From contig VIIQ02000077.1 in the NCBI GenBank assembly GCA_007449985.2, positions 124,001 to 188,000 of the forward strand: DNA of 64,000 bases. Direction: 5' to 3'. Under the pieces are notes generated by a model. The model was not told where the DNA came from, did not search any database, and saw only the letters and a program-made list of their open reading frames with translations. Made by a program: the position numbers and the translations under genes. Every line of letters starts with the position of its first letter. The first letter of the stretch is position 1. This stretch comes from Desmodesmus armatus (taxonomy: Eukaryota; Chlorophyta; Chlorophyceae; Sphaeropleales; Scenedesmaceae). Shown here one piece after another: positions 1 through 12,000 of the stretch.

Positions 1-2070
1 TATGAACATTACCGTTTCTGTGCGGTGCAGATATGTCATCAAGACAGCAGCTGACGATCAGCAGAAGGTCTTCATCAACGTCTGCCACAGCCCCCACGTG
101 AGTCATGCCCACCCACATCACAGCCCTGCACATGGTGGGCATTCAGCAGTGGTACTTGCGTGGCATGCAGGCAGCACCTTCCTGCCTTCTGTCTGAGCAG
201 TAGAACCACACGTACACACCCTACGCACTGGGGCCTCACCCCACCACCCTGGGCTCCTGCTCTCTTCCGCCAGCAACGAGCACAATTGGCGCAGCAACTG
301 TACCTTCGCTCATCGCACCCAGGCCCAGGCCCTCCGGGTTGTTGGGCCGCCTGTTGCAGCAGCAACAGTCAGCGACGACCCCGCCTACACCCAGTGACAT
401 TACTGCACGCACCCCACCCACCATCCTCGCCGTCCTGCAGGTCCCTGCTCCCAGCAGCTGGGCTGACGGCATGGCCCCAGAGAAGGTGATGCAGGCCCTG
501 GAGGACCTGCAGAGCAACAACCCCAACACAGACGCAGAGGCCATGCGCTTTGCCATCAGCGTCAGTGAACTGCAGCAGGACACAGGTGGGGCCAGCTGTG
601 GTATTACCTAGTACGCGGCGTCGGGGATGCAGTCTGGAGACCTTTTAGAAGCACTGTCTTCCACGAACCTTCTGTCTGTATCATGTTTTGAAACAGCTGT
701 ACAGCTGTCATACATGCCATGAATGATACGGTATGATACAGACAGTATAATTGTAGGGGGACAGTGCTCCTGAAAGGCCCCCAGAAACGTGCACTGAAGC
801 TCAATGGCAGCTTGCCAAACATTCAGGGCAGTATTTGCTGTGCAGCAGCTGGACAACCACAACAGCCCCTTCACTGCGCTGGGTTGACATGTGGGCTAGC
901 CGCATCCGGCTCATACCGCATGCAAGCGGCAGCCCCTGACCCTTCTTGTCATTGAGCAAGCCTGTGGCACTGGACTGGCACCTTGCAACTTGACTGAATC
1001 ATGGTCCTGTAGCACATCCTGCAGCCCCACACCTCTGCCTTTCTTATCCACTGTGCGTGCCGCTGCCGCAGACAAGCAAGGGCAGCCGTGTGTCACTGTG
1101 GATTGCATCATCAACAGCGACGTCATGAAGGCGGTGCAGCAGAACAGGCCCCTGAAGGCCTTTGTCAACGAGCTGTGTGTGGACTATGTCGGCCAGAAGC
1201 ACAAGATGCAGCTTGACCAGAAGTACAAACTGCCAAAGATGAGCTACAAGGGCACAGAAGTCAGGTGCGGGGATATCCATCAGGCCCTAGCCATGAGCCC
1301 CTGAGGCATCGAAAGACCTCTTTGTTGCCTTGCTGGCAGAGGACGTGTACAGCCGACACTCTACACATGGCAGCATGTAGTGGAAAGCCTGGATGGCAGT
1401 ATGTAGTCAAAAGCCTAGAGACAAGCGAGCCCGCATGCTTTGCAGGTGCCAAAGAGTCAAGCTTGACCCTCGGCCGCTGGTGTCAGATGTCACATCCTCA
1501 CGGGACAATGAGGAGCCCAGCTTCCCTCTGGTGCCTTCCAAAGCCGCAGCAGCCGCAAAGAAGGCCAAAGCAGGAGCAGCAGGCAAGGCGGGACCGTCAG
1601 CAGCAACACCAACGGCTGCACAGCAGGCGGCGGCTGCAGCAGCGGGAGCACGCAGCAGTGCCAGCAGCAGCAGCAGCTGGCAGCACGAGGTGACGTGTGA
1701 GGGCAAGCCGGTCACTCATATGGTTGTGTCTGTGCAGCTGCCAGCCTGCGCTGGCATCAGCAGCCTCAGCAGCAGCTGGTCACAGGATGCTGTGCAGGTC
1801 CAGCTGTGTGGTACACAACTGAAAGTCTCAGTAGACCATCACAAACAGCAGCAGCAGCCGCAGGAGCCGGGTGCGACGTGCATACAGCTGCCGTTTGCTG
1901 GTAGTCAGCAAGGGGCGACAGCAGAGTTGCGAGGCAGTACAGGGCAGCTGGTGGTGCGGGTGCCATACCTGCCGCTGCAGCAGTGGGTGCAGCAGATGGA
2001 GCAGGAGGCCCCGCATGCTTTCAGCAAGCTGCCGCTGGCTCATGAAGCATACATGGAGCTGGACGACTGA
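1..2070 (+). CDS. PIH1-domain protein (dynein-arm assembly / R2TP family), 5' partial
   Basis: Exons 1-97, 441-585, 1072-1264 and 1446-2070 join in phase to give 352 residues and a stop. The gene enters from the left edge, so the true start may lie upstream of the ATG at position 2. Exon 1 carries KVFINVCHSPHV, a PIH1 signature; exon 3 has PLKAFVNELCVDYVGQKH and YKLPKMSYKG, also PIH1. After an Ala/Lys-rich linker (about residues 160-200) comes a beta-rich CS-like domain near the C terminus. PIH1 proteins (PIH1D1, DNAAF2/PF13, MOT48, twister) are HSP90 co-chaperones acting with R2TP or in cytoplasmic pre-assembly of axonemal dyneins. Which paralogue this is cannot be settled by eye; the short length and CS-like tail argue against the longer DNAAF2. 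It converges tail-to-tail with the LENG1-like gene. Confidence 0.88.
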
Positions 2071-2104
2071 GTTGCGTGCTGTTGGTGCACAAGGTGTTGT
2101 GTTG

Positions 2105-2109
2105 TGTAA
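2105..2109 (+). terminator. Polyadenylation signal TGTAA of the PIH1 gene
   Basis: TGTAA, the usual chlorophycean poly(A) signal, 35 nt after the PIH1-protein stop codon. Confidence 0.45.
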
Positions 2110-2676
2110 AAGCTGCGTGTGTGTATGAGCTGGTACTTGGTAGCTGGTGGTATGTGTGACGTGCAGGCTGTCTTCATGGTGCCACTTTCACACCAACGCA
2201 ATGGTGGTAGGTGCCTGTTCACCCCAATGGATACTGTCCGTGCTGATTGCCGGTGTATACAACATGTTTTTCTGGCAAAAGTGACATTGGGGGGGGGGGG
2301 GTACTATGGCTGTGTGTCCGCCTTACAACACACGACAAGCACCTTGCAATGTCCTTGACTGGGTTCCCTGCTACTTGTAAGCACACGGTATTTCCCCAAA
2401 AAAACCCTTTGTCATCTTCCTGCCAATCCAATTTCCTGACAGGTGCCTACTGGTCGTTCAGCCTGCATGTCACACACCAAAAGCCCCTCAACCATTACAA
2501 TGCAGAACGCTGTACTACTTTGTGTACAAAAACGTGCTTCGCTCGAAAGTCCAGATGTTCACTCAGACCTTCCTCAGGGCCCGCTATGCGGAGCAACAAT
2601 ACAAAAAGGAGGATATTCCAGAGGCACGTTTTTGACGCCTGAATGTATGTAGCATCAGCAGTGACCTTCCTGGGCG

Positions 2677-2681
2677 TTACA
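2677..2681 (-). terminator. Polyadenylation signal TGTAA of the LENG1-like gene
   Basis: TTACA on the plus strand reads TGTAA on the minus strand, about 31 nt beyond the stop at 2712. Confidence 0.45.
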
Positions 2682-2711
2682 AGACGGACACCGCAGGAAA
2701 GGAATCACAAC

Positions 2712-4910
2712 TCAACCCCTAAACCGATGCGTCAACCCTGCAACAGCCGCCGCAGACGCACCACGTGCTGCTGTCGCCATGACTGCAGCACTAGCGTGGC
2801 TCTGCCGCAGCGCGTCCGCATACCCAAACGAATTGTTGAAGCGCTTGCCGCTGGGCGGTAGCAACCCCGTTGCCTGCAGTGCCCGCTGCCGCTCGGCCGC
2901 CTCTCGCTCCAGCCGCTCCGCCCGCAGCTTGGCCAGGGCTAGCGCCTTGGCTGCGTCTTCATCAACAGCTGCTTTGCCTGCTCGCGCTTTGCGCCGCTTG
3001 TGTTTATCCTGCAGCACAAACTTGACCGAGTCAGTTGGTTGGATGTCGCAAGTCAGCTTCATAGGTACAGGTGTAACTTTGATTTGATTTGAAGTCAGCC
3101 CCAGGCGAGCTATCGAGAGCCCAGCACACGGCCGGGCGGCACGGCTGGGCGGCAAAAACAAATCTGCCTGGTGGCGAGGTGGCAACTGTGGGCTGGTGGC
3201 ATCATAGCTGCTGCAGGGTGCCTGTGCAGGTTATGCTGGGTTGATCGGCTGGTGGAGCAAACAGTAGCAGGCCTGCAGGGAGCTGCATCGCCAACACTCT
3301 GGCTTGCATCGCAATGCGTGTACATGTCCGCAAGTAATCACAACGGACTGCGGCCCATTGATTGGCGCTTCTTCGCACCACTGTTATCATGTACCACGGC
3401 CTCACCTTGTCTCTGCTGCTGCCCTTGCGGGCCCTGCGCTCCTTCCTGTCCCTGCTGCTACTGTGCCGCCTGCTTCGTCGTCGCCGCCTGCTGCGGTCCC
3501 TGCTGCTGTCACTATCACTACCGGAGCTTCCACTGCTGCTGCTGCTGTCACTGCTGCTACTGCTGCTGCTTTCATCCTTGCTGCTGCCGTTCCTGCGCCG
3601 CTTCTTCTGCTTTCTGCTGCTGCTGCTGAGCCGCTGCGACTGGTCAGCCGCCAGGCTGCCAGGAAGTGTCACCTGCTCCTTCTGGGGGCGGGCTTGCTGC
3701 AGGGATGCTGGCTGGCGCTGGTGCTGCTGCATGTCGGTCCCATATCTGTCTGCTGCTACAGGGTCAACTGCACGTGCGTACCAAGGCTTGGGCCCTGTCA
3801 GCCCGTAGCCCAGCTTGAAAGACTCGTCGAAGCGCTCGTCTGTGGTATGCGTGTCAGGATTGCCACGCCGCTTCTTTTTCGCACGCTCCTCAGCCTACAG
3901 CCAAGTGAGGGAGAAACAGGTTGTCAGGCGAGTCGGCTGCAGTGCGCTGTGGGTGATACTGCTTCGCTGTTGGCGCATGCTGTGTGTGCTACTGCAGACA
4001 TGCTCTTGTAGCGGAGCGTGTGGGGCTAAGCAATGCACTCTGGCTCCACACCCCCCCCCCCCGCTCGGGCCTGGGCCTGTGGGCCTCCCCTGCTGCAATG
4101 TCTGTTTTGTCTACGATTTTGGTCCTGATGCCAGCTGCAAGGAGCAACACACGCGCACCATGACACTGCACACACTGCAGCAGCATAATATGGGAAACTG
4201 CTCACCTGTCGTTCAGGGTGCTGCGTCTTTGTTTCAAACTCCTTCCAAAAGTTGATATGCTCCAGCACAGGCTCCTCCTGCACGTCTTCCTGCACTACAC
4301 CAACTTGCTGCTGCTGCTCCTGCAGCTGCAACTCACGCTGCTGCTCGCCCTCCTGCTCCCTTCTGCGTTTGTGAGCCCGGCTGTCAGGGGCGTCAAGCTG
4401 CTGCTGCACCTGCTGAATGCATGTGTCATCAAGAGAATGGGAGTGCGCATGACGCTGCTGCTTCCCTCCCAGCTGCTCAGGCATGTCCACATCATCATTG
4501 GACACATCCTCAACAGCAGCAGCAGCTGGGTGGCCGCTTGCGGCTGCTCCTCTCCGCTGCCTGGCTCGTTCCAGCAGCAGCTGCCTGCGCGCTTGTGCCT
4601 CTGCTGCTCTGTGTTTCTCCTGTTGCTCTGCCTGCTCTGCTGCGTTAGCTGCCTCATCACGAGCAACCTTCAGGCGGTTGTCACGGCCGTACACTAATAC
4701 ACACCAGGGGCAGCAGAGGCAACATGGAGGGCACACGGTCAGCCAGTCAGTGCGGTCCGTGGGATTGGCGCCCCAACAACATGTGTGTGTAAACAGGCAG
4801 CCAGGAGCTGCATGCAGGAACAATCAACGCAGAAGGATAGCTTCAGAGGCAGAAAACTCACCGTTCCAGCGCTTCTGTGGCAGGATATTGAGACCTCCAT
4901 GACCTCCCAT
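2712..4910 (-). CDS. LENG1: LENG1-like spliceosome-associated protein (CIR N-terminal domain)
   Basis: Four exons on the minus strand (4910-4862, 4693-4206, 3894-3406, 3008-2712) join in phase into 440 residues. The N terminus GGLNILPQKRWNVYGRDN followed by a basic coiled coil matches the CIR_N/LENG1 start (NILPKKSWHV). Further LENG1-like blocks are HINFWKEFE (about residue 170), a conserved-looking KLGYGLTGPKPWY block, and AKLRAERLEREAAERQRAL plus KRFNNSFGYA near the end. Between them lies a Ser/Asp/Arg-rich RS-like tract (about 265-340), typical of nuclear splicing proteins. LENG1 has been detected in spliceosome preparations; its exact role is unclear. It is divergent to AQR, itself a spliceosomal factor. 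Introns use standard GT-AG borders. Confidence 0.85.
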
Positions 4911-5302
4911 GCTGTTTCTGTGCTGTTGTGCTGCTTGGAGGTGCAACCTGTCCGTGTTGGCTACATGTGGTAGCTGCTTTGCCCGGTAAGATGAGAGCCA
5001 TACGGTGAGAGCCAAAAATGAGGAACAGGCTGGCAGAACCCGTGCCACACAAGTGTGACAACCAAGCTCAACTGTTTGCGGAAGCATGCCCATGTACTAC
5101 CTAGTGATGTGCCGGTGCACAGAGTAACGACGTTTTGAGTCCAGCTTCATTGTATTGATGCTCTGCACTGCCTGATTGAAGTGAGAGAGCTCTGGCAGCG
5201 TGATCTGAGTTGCAGGCAACTCATTGGCGTGCACACATCTCGTTTGCAGCGATGGGGTGGTGATCCGGTATCTTTGACACCTTACAAACGAGCTCGACAC
5301 CC
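4911..5302. promoter_or_regulatory. Shared divergent promoter region LENG1-like / AQR
   Basis: The two start codons face away from each other across 392 bp, so both promoters and 5' UTRs must lie here. No TATA box is evident. The assignment rests on gene orientation only. Confidence 0.5.
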
Positions 5303-8300
5303 ATGGAGGGCCCTCCGGCCAAGAAGGCCCGGCCCAGCAGCAGTTTGCAGGATGTCTCCTCAGCATCAGCAGCACCTGCCCAGACCGCAGGGCCTGGGGC
5401 TAAGTCTGGTCGTGGGATGCTCACTTTGGAGGAGGTAAGGGTAGCTGCAGTCTTGACGCCAGCCTGTCTGCAGGCATGATGCTCATGTCTGCTGCTGCTG
5501 CTGTAGCTGCGGCAGCCCAGCACGTCACTGCTGATACGGCGATGCATCCATCCACTGCTGACTCCAATGGTTGGCATGTGTTTGTAACTGTTACAGATCG
5601 CTGGCGACAAGCTTACGCAGATGGCAGCGCAGCACTGGTCAGAGGCAGCACGTGCCAAGCCAGATCGGCCAGCCTTCTCCCCACAGATAGTTGAGCAGAT
5701 ATACAGGCAGGAGCTGAGCGGTGGCGACCAGAAGCCACCGCTGCTCAAGCGAGTGATGCTGCTGGAGGTGCGCAGGACATATTAGAGGGGCGGGGCTGTG
5801 AGAAGGGAGGGGGGGTAGCTCTAGCGCCAGTGGGTAGCTGTTAGTCGTGACGTACAAAAATAGGTACAGCCTGCACTATGCAGTACATGTCGCACCTACT
5901 TGTGCATGTCACAACTGGCAGCTACACCACAATACAAAGCACTGTGAGTGGTTGGTGACTGCAGCATGTGTAGCAATGGGCCGCAGGGCGCAGGGCGACG
6001 AAGTAACTCAGCAGGCGCTGCCACTGTTGTTGCTGCCAGCCATATGCATTTTTTGACCTGATCGTCCCGCAGCTGAGAACGAGCAGCAGTAGTGCAGCAG
6101 TATATGAGCGTCGGCAACACACTGGGCGCACGCCACACCGATTTACTACACGGAAAACCCCAAAAAAATGTGCATAGCTCCTCATGCTTGCAATGTGTAT
6201 GTTTGTATGGTGTGGTGCTGCAGGTGTCGCAGTACCTGGAGGGCTATCTGTGGCCCTTCTTTGACCCCGCCACGTCCTCGGACGGCCATGTGATGAGCAT
6301 ACTGGCCATGGTGAACGAGAAGTTCAGGGAGGGGGTGCCAGCATGGACTGGCTTCCACAGCCGCAAGGTGAGACTGGCAGACGCCCAGCCAGCTAGTCAG
6401 CCAACCAGGCACGGCAGCTACCACCACCAAGCAGCTGACCAGCTAGTGCGCAGTCCCCGTGGCAGCCAGCTGGTCACCTACTCAGGCAGCCAGCCAGGTG
6501 GTCAGCCATTCAACAGCCAGCCAGCCAGCTAGTCAGCCAACCGGGCATGCAGGCTACTCCCACCAAGCAGGAGCAGCCAGCTAGTCACGTAGTCAGCCAA
6601 CCAACAACCAGCCAGCCAGCCACCTAGTCCGTCACCAGGCCAGCCAGCCAGCCAGCCAGTCAGCCAGCCAGCCAGCGCGTCATCCTATCCGTTGCCGGTC
6701 TGACCAGCTAGCTGTAATAGGAGTCATGCAGCGCCCATGGTACAACCCCCTGTCACCACCATGGCTGTCACCTACGTCCTGCAGGAGGTGTTTCCCGCCT
6801 TTTTTGCGCGTGTGCTGGCCCTGCGCCTGCCGGAGCGCCACTGCAAGCTGGCCCAGCACGAGCAGACGGCGTACCTGCTGTTCATTATCAACGCATTCCA
6901 GAGCCTGGAGGATGAGATGGTGCGCGGACAGGTAAGACGGGGTTGCTGTTGCTGCTGTTGCTGCTTCTACGACTGTTAGGTTGGTAGGAACAGGTAGGGC
7001 AAGGGCGCATGGGCCAGGAGGAGTGGGGGAGGGGGGTGCCTTACCGCTGCCTCTGGATGTGTTGGGGTGGCGGACTGGTAAGGAGGGGGGGTGTAGCTGC
7101 TGCTTCTGCTTCTGCTTCTGCTTCTGTGACTGATAGTTTTGTGGCACAGGCAGGAGGGTGCATGGGCCAAGACGAGTGTGGGGGTGCCTTGCCGCTGCCT
7201 GTGGATGTGTGAGTAAGAACAAAATTGTGCGCCAACAGGTCAGGCAGAGTTGTGTAGGTGCTGCTGCCGCAGCTGCATCCACATCCCCAGTCATGGGGGG
7301 ACAGGTGAAGCTAGTGTGCACGGGTTTACCCTGCTGCTGCCTCTTTTTCTTGAATCGAGATCAAGGTGCTGCACGGCATGCGTGCTGCCATACCTGCCAT
7401 AAGCGTCAAGAGTCCCAGTGCTGAGCACTGCTGCTGCTACCTGTGCTTTCACCAGTGGAGGGTAGCTCTGCTGCCACCTAGGTATGCCTGTGTGTTGACA
7501 ACTAGCACGTCGCGTCTGACGGCTGTCATGCACTGTCACCCGCTCGGTCTCATTTGCAGGTCCTGAAGTTGGTCAGCCTGCCTGTCTGGCACAGCCTCTC
7601 GCCAGGTCGCCTGCAGCTCGAGCTAGCAGCACAGCCGGCGCTCGCCAAACGCTGGAAGACGCTGCTCAAGAAAGAGGCCAAGGCAGCAAAGGCAGCCGCA
7701 GCAGCCGCTAAGGATGCAGCCGCTCCAGCAGCAGCAGCAGCAGCAGCAGAGCTGCCAAAGGCGGAAGCCAGCTTCCTGCCTGGCATGCTGCAGGAGTTCC
7801 TCAAATGCTTGCGAGCTGCTGACGTGCTGCTGACTGGGCAGGACCCGAACCAGCAGGAGGCCGCTGCAGCAGCAGCGGCGGCAGCAGCAGCAGCGGCGGC
7901 AGCAGCAGCAGAGGAAGAAAGCTCTAGCTCGAGTGAAGATGAGGATGACGAGCGGCAGGACGGGCAGCAGGGAGAGGACGCAGCAGCAGCAGCGGATGCC
8001 GACGCAGATGCAGCGGCAGAAGCAGATGCGGCAGAGCAGCCGCCAGCAGCAGCAGATGGCGCAGCGACGGCCAACGGCCATGCAAACGGCCCTGCAACAG
8101 GCGGTCAGCAGCAGCAGCAGCAGGGTCGAGGCGGCGGTCGTCGCGGCGGCCGCGGTCGCGGGCGTGGCCGAGGGCGCAAGCGTGGCCGGGGTGGTGGCGG
8201 CCGAGGAGGCGGGGGGCGCGGCCGCAGCAAGGGCCCGAAGCGGCTGAGCAAGCGGCTGCTGCTGCACCTGGAGCGCTTTGTAGAGTTTCTGATCGACCTG

Positions 8301-9003
8301 CTGAGCCAGCTGCCTACAAGGCGGTTCGTGCATGCCCTGGTTGAGGACCAGCAGCTGCTGGTAAAGGTGCGTTATACATAGTTATTGATACATCGTCGGT
8401 TCACTTCTGGTATTCATTTCAAGATGGGACCGTCTTGACAGTCGTCACATGTTGAGCAGCGAGCAGCGAAAGCACCCTCCCATAATCTGCAGCAGCAGCC
8501 ACAGTTGCTAGAACGGCTTGTTGTTCTGTGTCCCATGTGTACGTGACGTAAACCCGTATTGTCCGCTGGCGTGCATCCTGCTGTCATATCACTGTTACTC
8601 TTCCACTTGCGCAGGCTCGCCGCAGCGCGCTGTACGCGTCTCCTCAGGGCCACCTGTTTCAGCAGCTGCTGGACCTGCTGGCCTTCTACTGCGACTTCCC
8701 CATGGACGACCACACGGGGGAGCAGCTCAAGGAGGATGACGTCACAGCCAGGCACTACGACAAGGTGCGCGAGGGACACGGCAGGGGTTGTGTCAAAGGG
8801 CCATGCACGTGTGTTTTGTTGTCGGTGGGTGGGCGGTTTTGATGGCGGTGGGTGGGAGAGGGGGCGTGGGGGCCTAATAAGGGGCGCTATTGTGCAGTGT
8901 GCCCATCGTGTGCGGCAGTGGTGGTGGCGATAACAGTGGCCATAACTGAGCCGGTGGGTGGAAGTGGCAGCTTTGTTTGTGGAGGGAGTGGCATCGGGAG
9001 GCG

Positions 9004-9041
<38 letters not shown>

Positions 9042-12000
9042 TTGGCAGGATGGCAGGAGGGTTTTGTGGTGCTGCCAAGTGATGAATGGCTCTGCTATTG
9101 GTAAACAGCGACACAGAAGGGGCAGTATTCTGCCTCTCTGCTGACACCATGTCTGGACCCCTGATGGCTCACTTTGTTGTTCAGCCTGTTGTGTCGTGTT
9201 GAGGACTCTTGCGGTTGTGTTTACTTTTCAGTGTGACAATGGGTGCGCGCAAAATGTGTGTAAGCCGGTTGATGAATGACACTGCTTTTGGTAAACAGCA
9301 ACACTGAGGCGCATTGCCCCTGCTGACAACATGTCTGGACCACTGACGGCTGGAGTGTGAGTTGTGCGCACGAGTTTTAGCATGCAGCGTTTGGTGCTTG
9401 CTGGCAATGCAAAGTGCTACGAGGGGGGGGGGGTGCACCTTATGTTTTGCTGCTTGGTATGTGTTAGAGCTGGCACGTTGATGTTGTGGAGGGGTGCAGG
9501 AGGGGGCTGGGATGCAAGCGACTGCCGGTTGATGAATGGCACTGCTTTTGGTAAACAGCAATACACAGGGCTACCTGCCTATGCTGACACCATGTCTGGA
9601 CCACTGATGGCTGATTTGGCATTTGTTGTTCAAGCCTGCGTCAACTATGGGTGTGGCGCTTTTCTATATGCTTTTGTTGTCAGTAACCAAGGGTTTTGTT
9701 GTCAGTAACCAGGGGGGTGTGGTGGTGGTAGTGAAGCCGGTTGATGAATGGAACTGCTTTTGGTAAACAGCAACACTGAGGGCTACCTGCCTCTGCTGAC
9801 AACATGTCTGGACCACTGACGGCTGAAATGTGGGTTGTGCGCATGCGTCTTGGCATGCACCTTTTGTTTGCTTGCTGGCAATTGATTGTTCGTGTTGCGA
9901 GGCGGGGGGAGGGGGTGCACCTTATGTTTTGCTGCTTGGTATGTGCTAGAGCTGGCGCGTTGATGTTGTGGGGTGCAGGAGGGGGCTGGGATGCAAGAGA
10001 CTGCCGGTTGATGAATGGCACTGCTTTTGATAAACAGCAATACAGAGGGCTACCTGCCTATGCTGACACCATGTCTGGACCACTGATGGCTGATTTGGCA
10101 TTTGTTGTTCAAGCCTGCGTCAACTATGGGTGTGGCGCTTTTCTATATGCTTTTGTTGTCAGTAACCAAGGGTTTGTTGTCAGTAACCAGGGGGGTGTGG
10201 TGGTGGTAGTGAAGCCGGTTGATGAATGGAACTGCTTTTGGTAAACAGCAACACTGAGGGCTACCTGCCTCTGCTGACAACATGTCTGGACCACTGACGG
10301 CTGACTGCGCCCTGTTGATTTTTCAAGCAGATGTTGTCTCAATCAAGCATTTTTCCTTTGGTTTTTTTTGTTTTGTTTTAGTAACCAAAGGGTTGTTGTA
10401 CTGGTGGAAAGCCGGTTGATGAATGGCACTGCTTTTGGTAAACAGCAACACTGAGGCTCCTTGCCCCTGCTGACAACATGTCTGGACCACTGACGGCTGA
10501 CTTTGCATTTTTTTTCCATGCTGGGGGAGCTTATTTGGGGGAAGTTTGGGCCGTCAATGTATGCCTCATGTCCCTTCGCCCGTGTCCTGCTTGCTGTACC
10601 CTCTCTTGTGTGTTGCTCCCTTGTGTGTTGCTGAGCGCTGATACTTGTGAACTGTTGTTGACGCATCGCATGCTCGTGTGCGTCTGCTTGCTGCATGCTC
10701 GCCCTTGCAGGTGTGTCAGTTCCAGCGGCTGCTGTTCAAGTACTGGCCGCAGCTGCGCGACCTGTCGCTGGCCAACTGCGCGGCTGCCTGTGCGCCAGAC
10801 GGCCTCAGGCGGGCACTCAGCGGGCTGCAGGACTCTGAGCTGCAGCAGCTGGTGTGCAAGCAGCTGAGGCTTGTGGGCGAGGACGACCCATGGGCGCAGG
10901 TGAGGCGAGGATATGCTGGGGGGACTGGGAGCGGGGGACAACATGTCTCTTCTCTCCCCAGGTTCTGTCAATATATACAATGAAGGAGGTGCATGCGGGA
11001 AAGGATACTCGTTTTGGGGGGTGCACATCCAAGGCTGCACAGCAATGCAGTCACAGAGGCCCACGCAGGTATGTGTGCCCGCATCTGAAGGCGTCACCAC
11101 AAAACATGCCCCTACAAAGCCGCCTGCGCCTCATGCCTTGCATCCCACCGCCAACTCCACGCGCGTACATGCTTAGGGCAGGATGCATGTCCACACGACT
11201 TCAGTATAGCAAAGTAACACAAACATGCCTGGTGGCTGCTGCTCCTCTGCTGTTGATTGTATCTGGCTTCCGCATAGTCCCTCCCTCAATACAGTAGATG
11301 CACCTACTGACCCCGCCCCCTTACTGCTGCTGCTGCTCCGTGCAGGAGCGTGACTTCCTGTTGGATGTGGTGGTGGAGGCGTACCAGCGCCGTGCCTCTC
11401 AGCGTGCCGCCATCAACGCCATGCCCCTCTACCCCACAGAGGGAATGCTGTGGGACACCACACAGATACCCACAGGTGAGCTGCGGCTGCGGCCGCTACA
11501 GGCCACATGACTCTGCCGCTGCCGCTGTTTCCTATGCATGCATGCGTACTGCGGTGTGGGTGTACGGGTGGGTTTCAGCAGAGGAACCGATGCATCGGAT
11601 GCCACACTGGAACAGTCCTATCATACTCATTGATTTGATCGAATGATGACGTAATACATGTGTGTCATTGTGCTGCAGCAAACTACTCTGGCGAGGCTCC
11701 GCTGGCGCTGCCGAAGCTCAACCTGCAGTTCCTCAGTCCTGCGGACTACCTGCTGCGCAACTTCCACCTGTTCAGGCTGGAGGCAGCTTACGAGGTGCGG
11801 GAGGACATTCAGGTGGCCCTGCAGCGGCTGGCGCCTGGGCGGGACTTTGACAACAACCTGGTCTGGAGGTGAGGCGGTCTTTGGGGTTTGAGTTTCCGTT
11901 TGGGTTGAGCGTATGATGTTTGTTGGCCCTGCAGCGTGTGGCACCCGGGCAGGACTTTCCCCTGTCACTCACTTCGCCATGCAAGGACAGCCTGGGGGTT

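Larger units (their letters stand above)
2071..2711. other. Intergenic, convergent 3' regions
   Basis: This spacer between two converging genes holds both putative 3' UTRs and a G tract near 2289-2300. No coding sequence or RNA gene is recognisable. Confidence 0.6.

Noticed and set aside
7623..8333. Long minus-strand ORF opposite AQR exon 5
   Set aside because: It is the antisense of a GCA/GCG-rich low-complexity exon; the Cys/Ala/Ser composition and lack of any domain mark it as a shadow.
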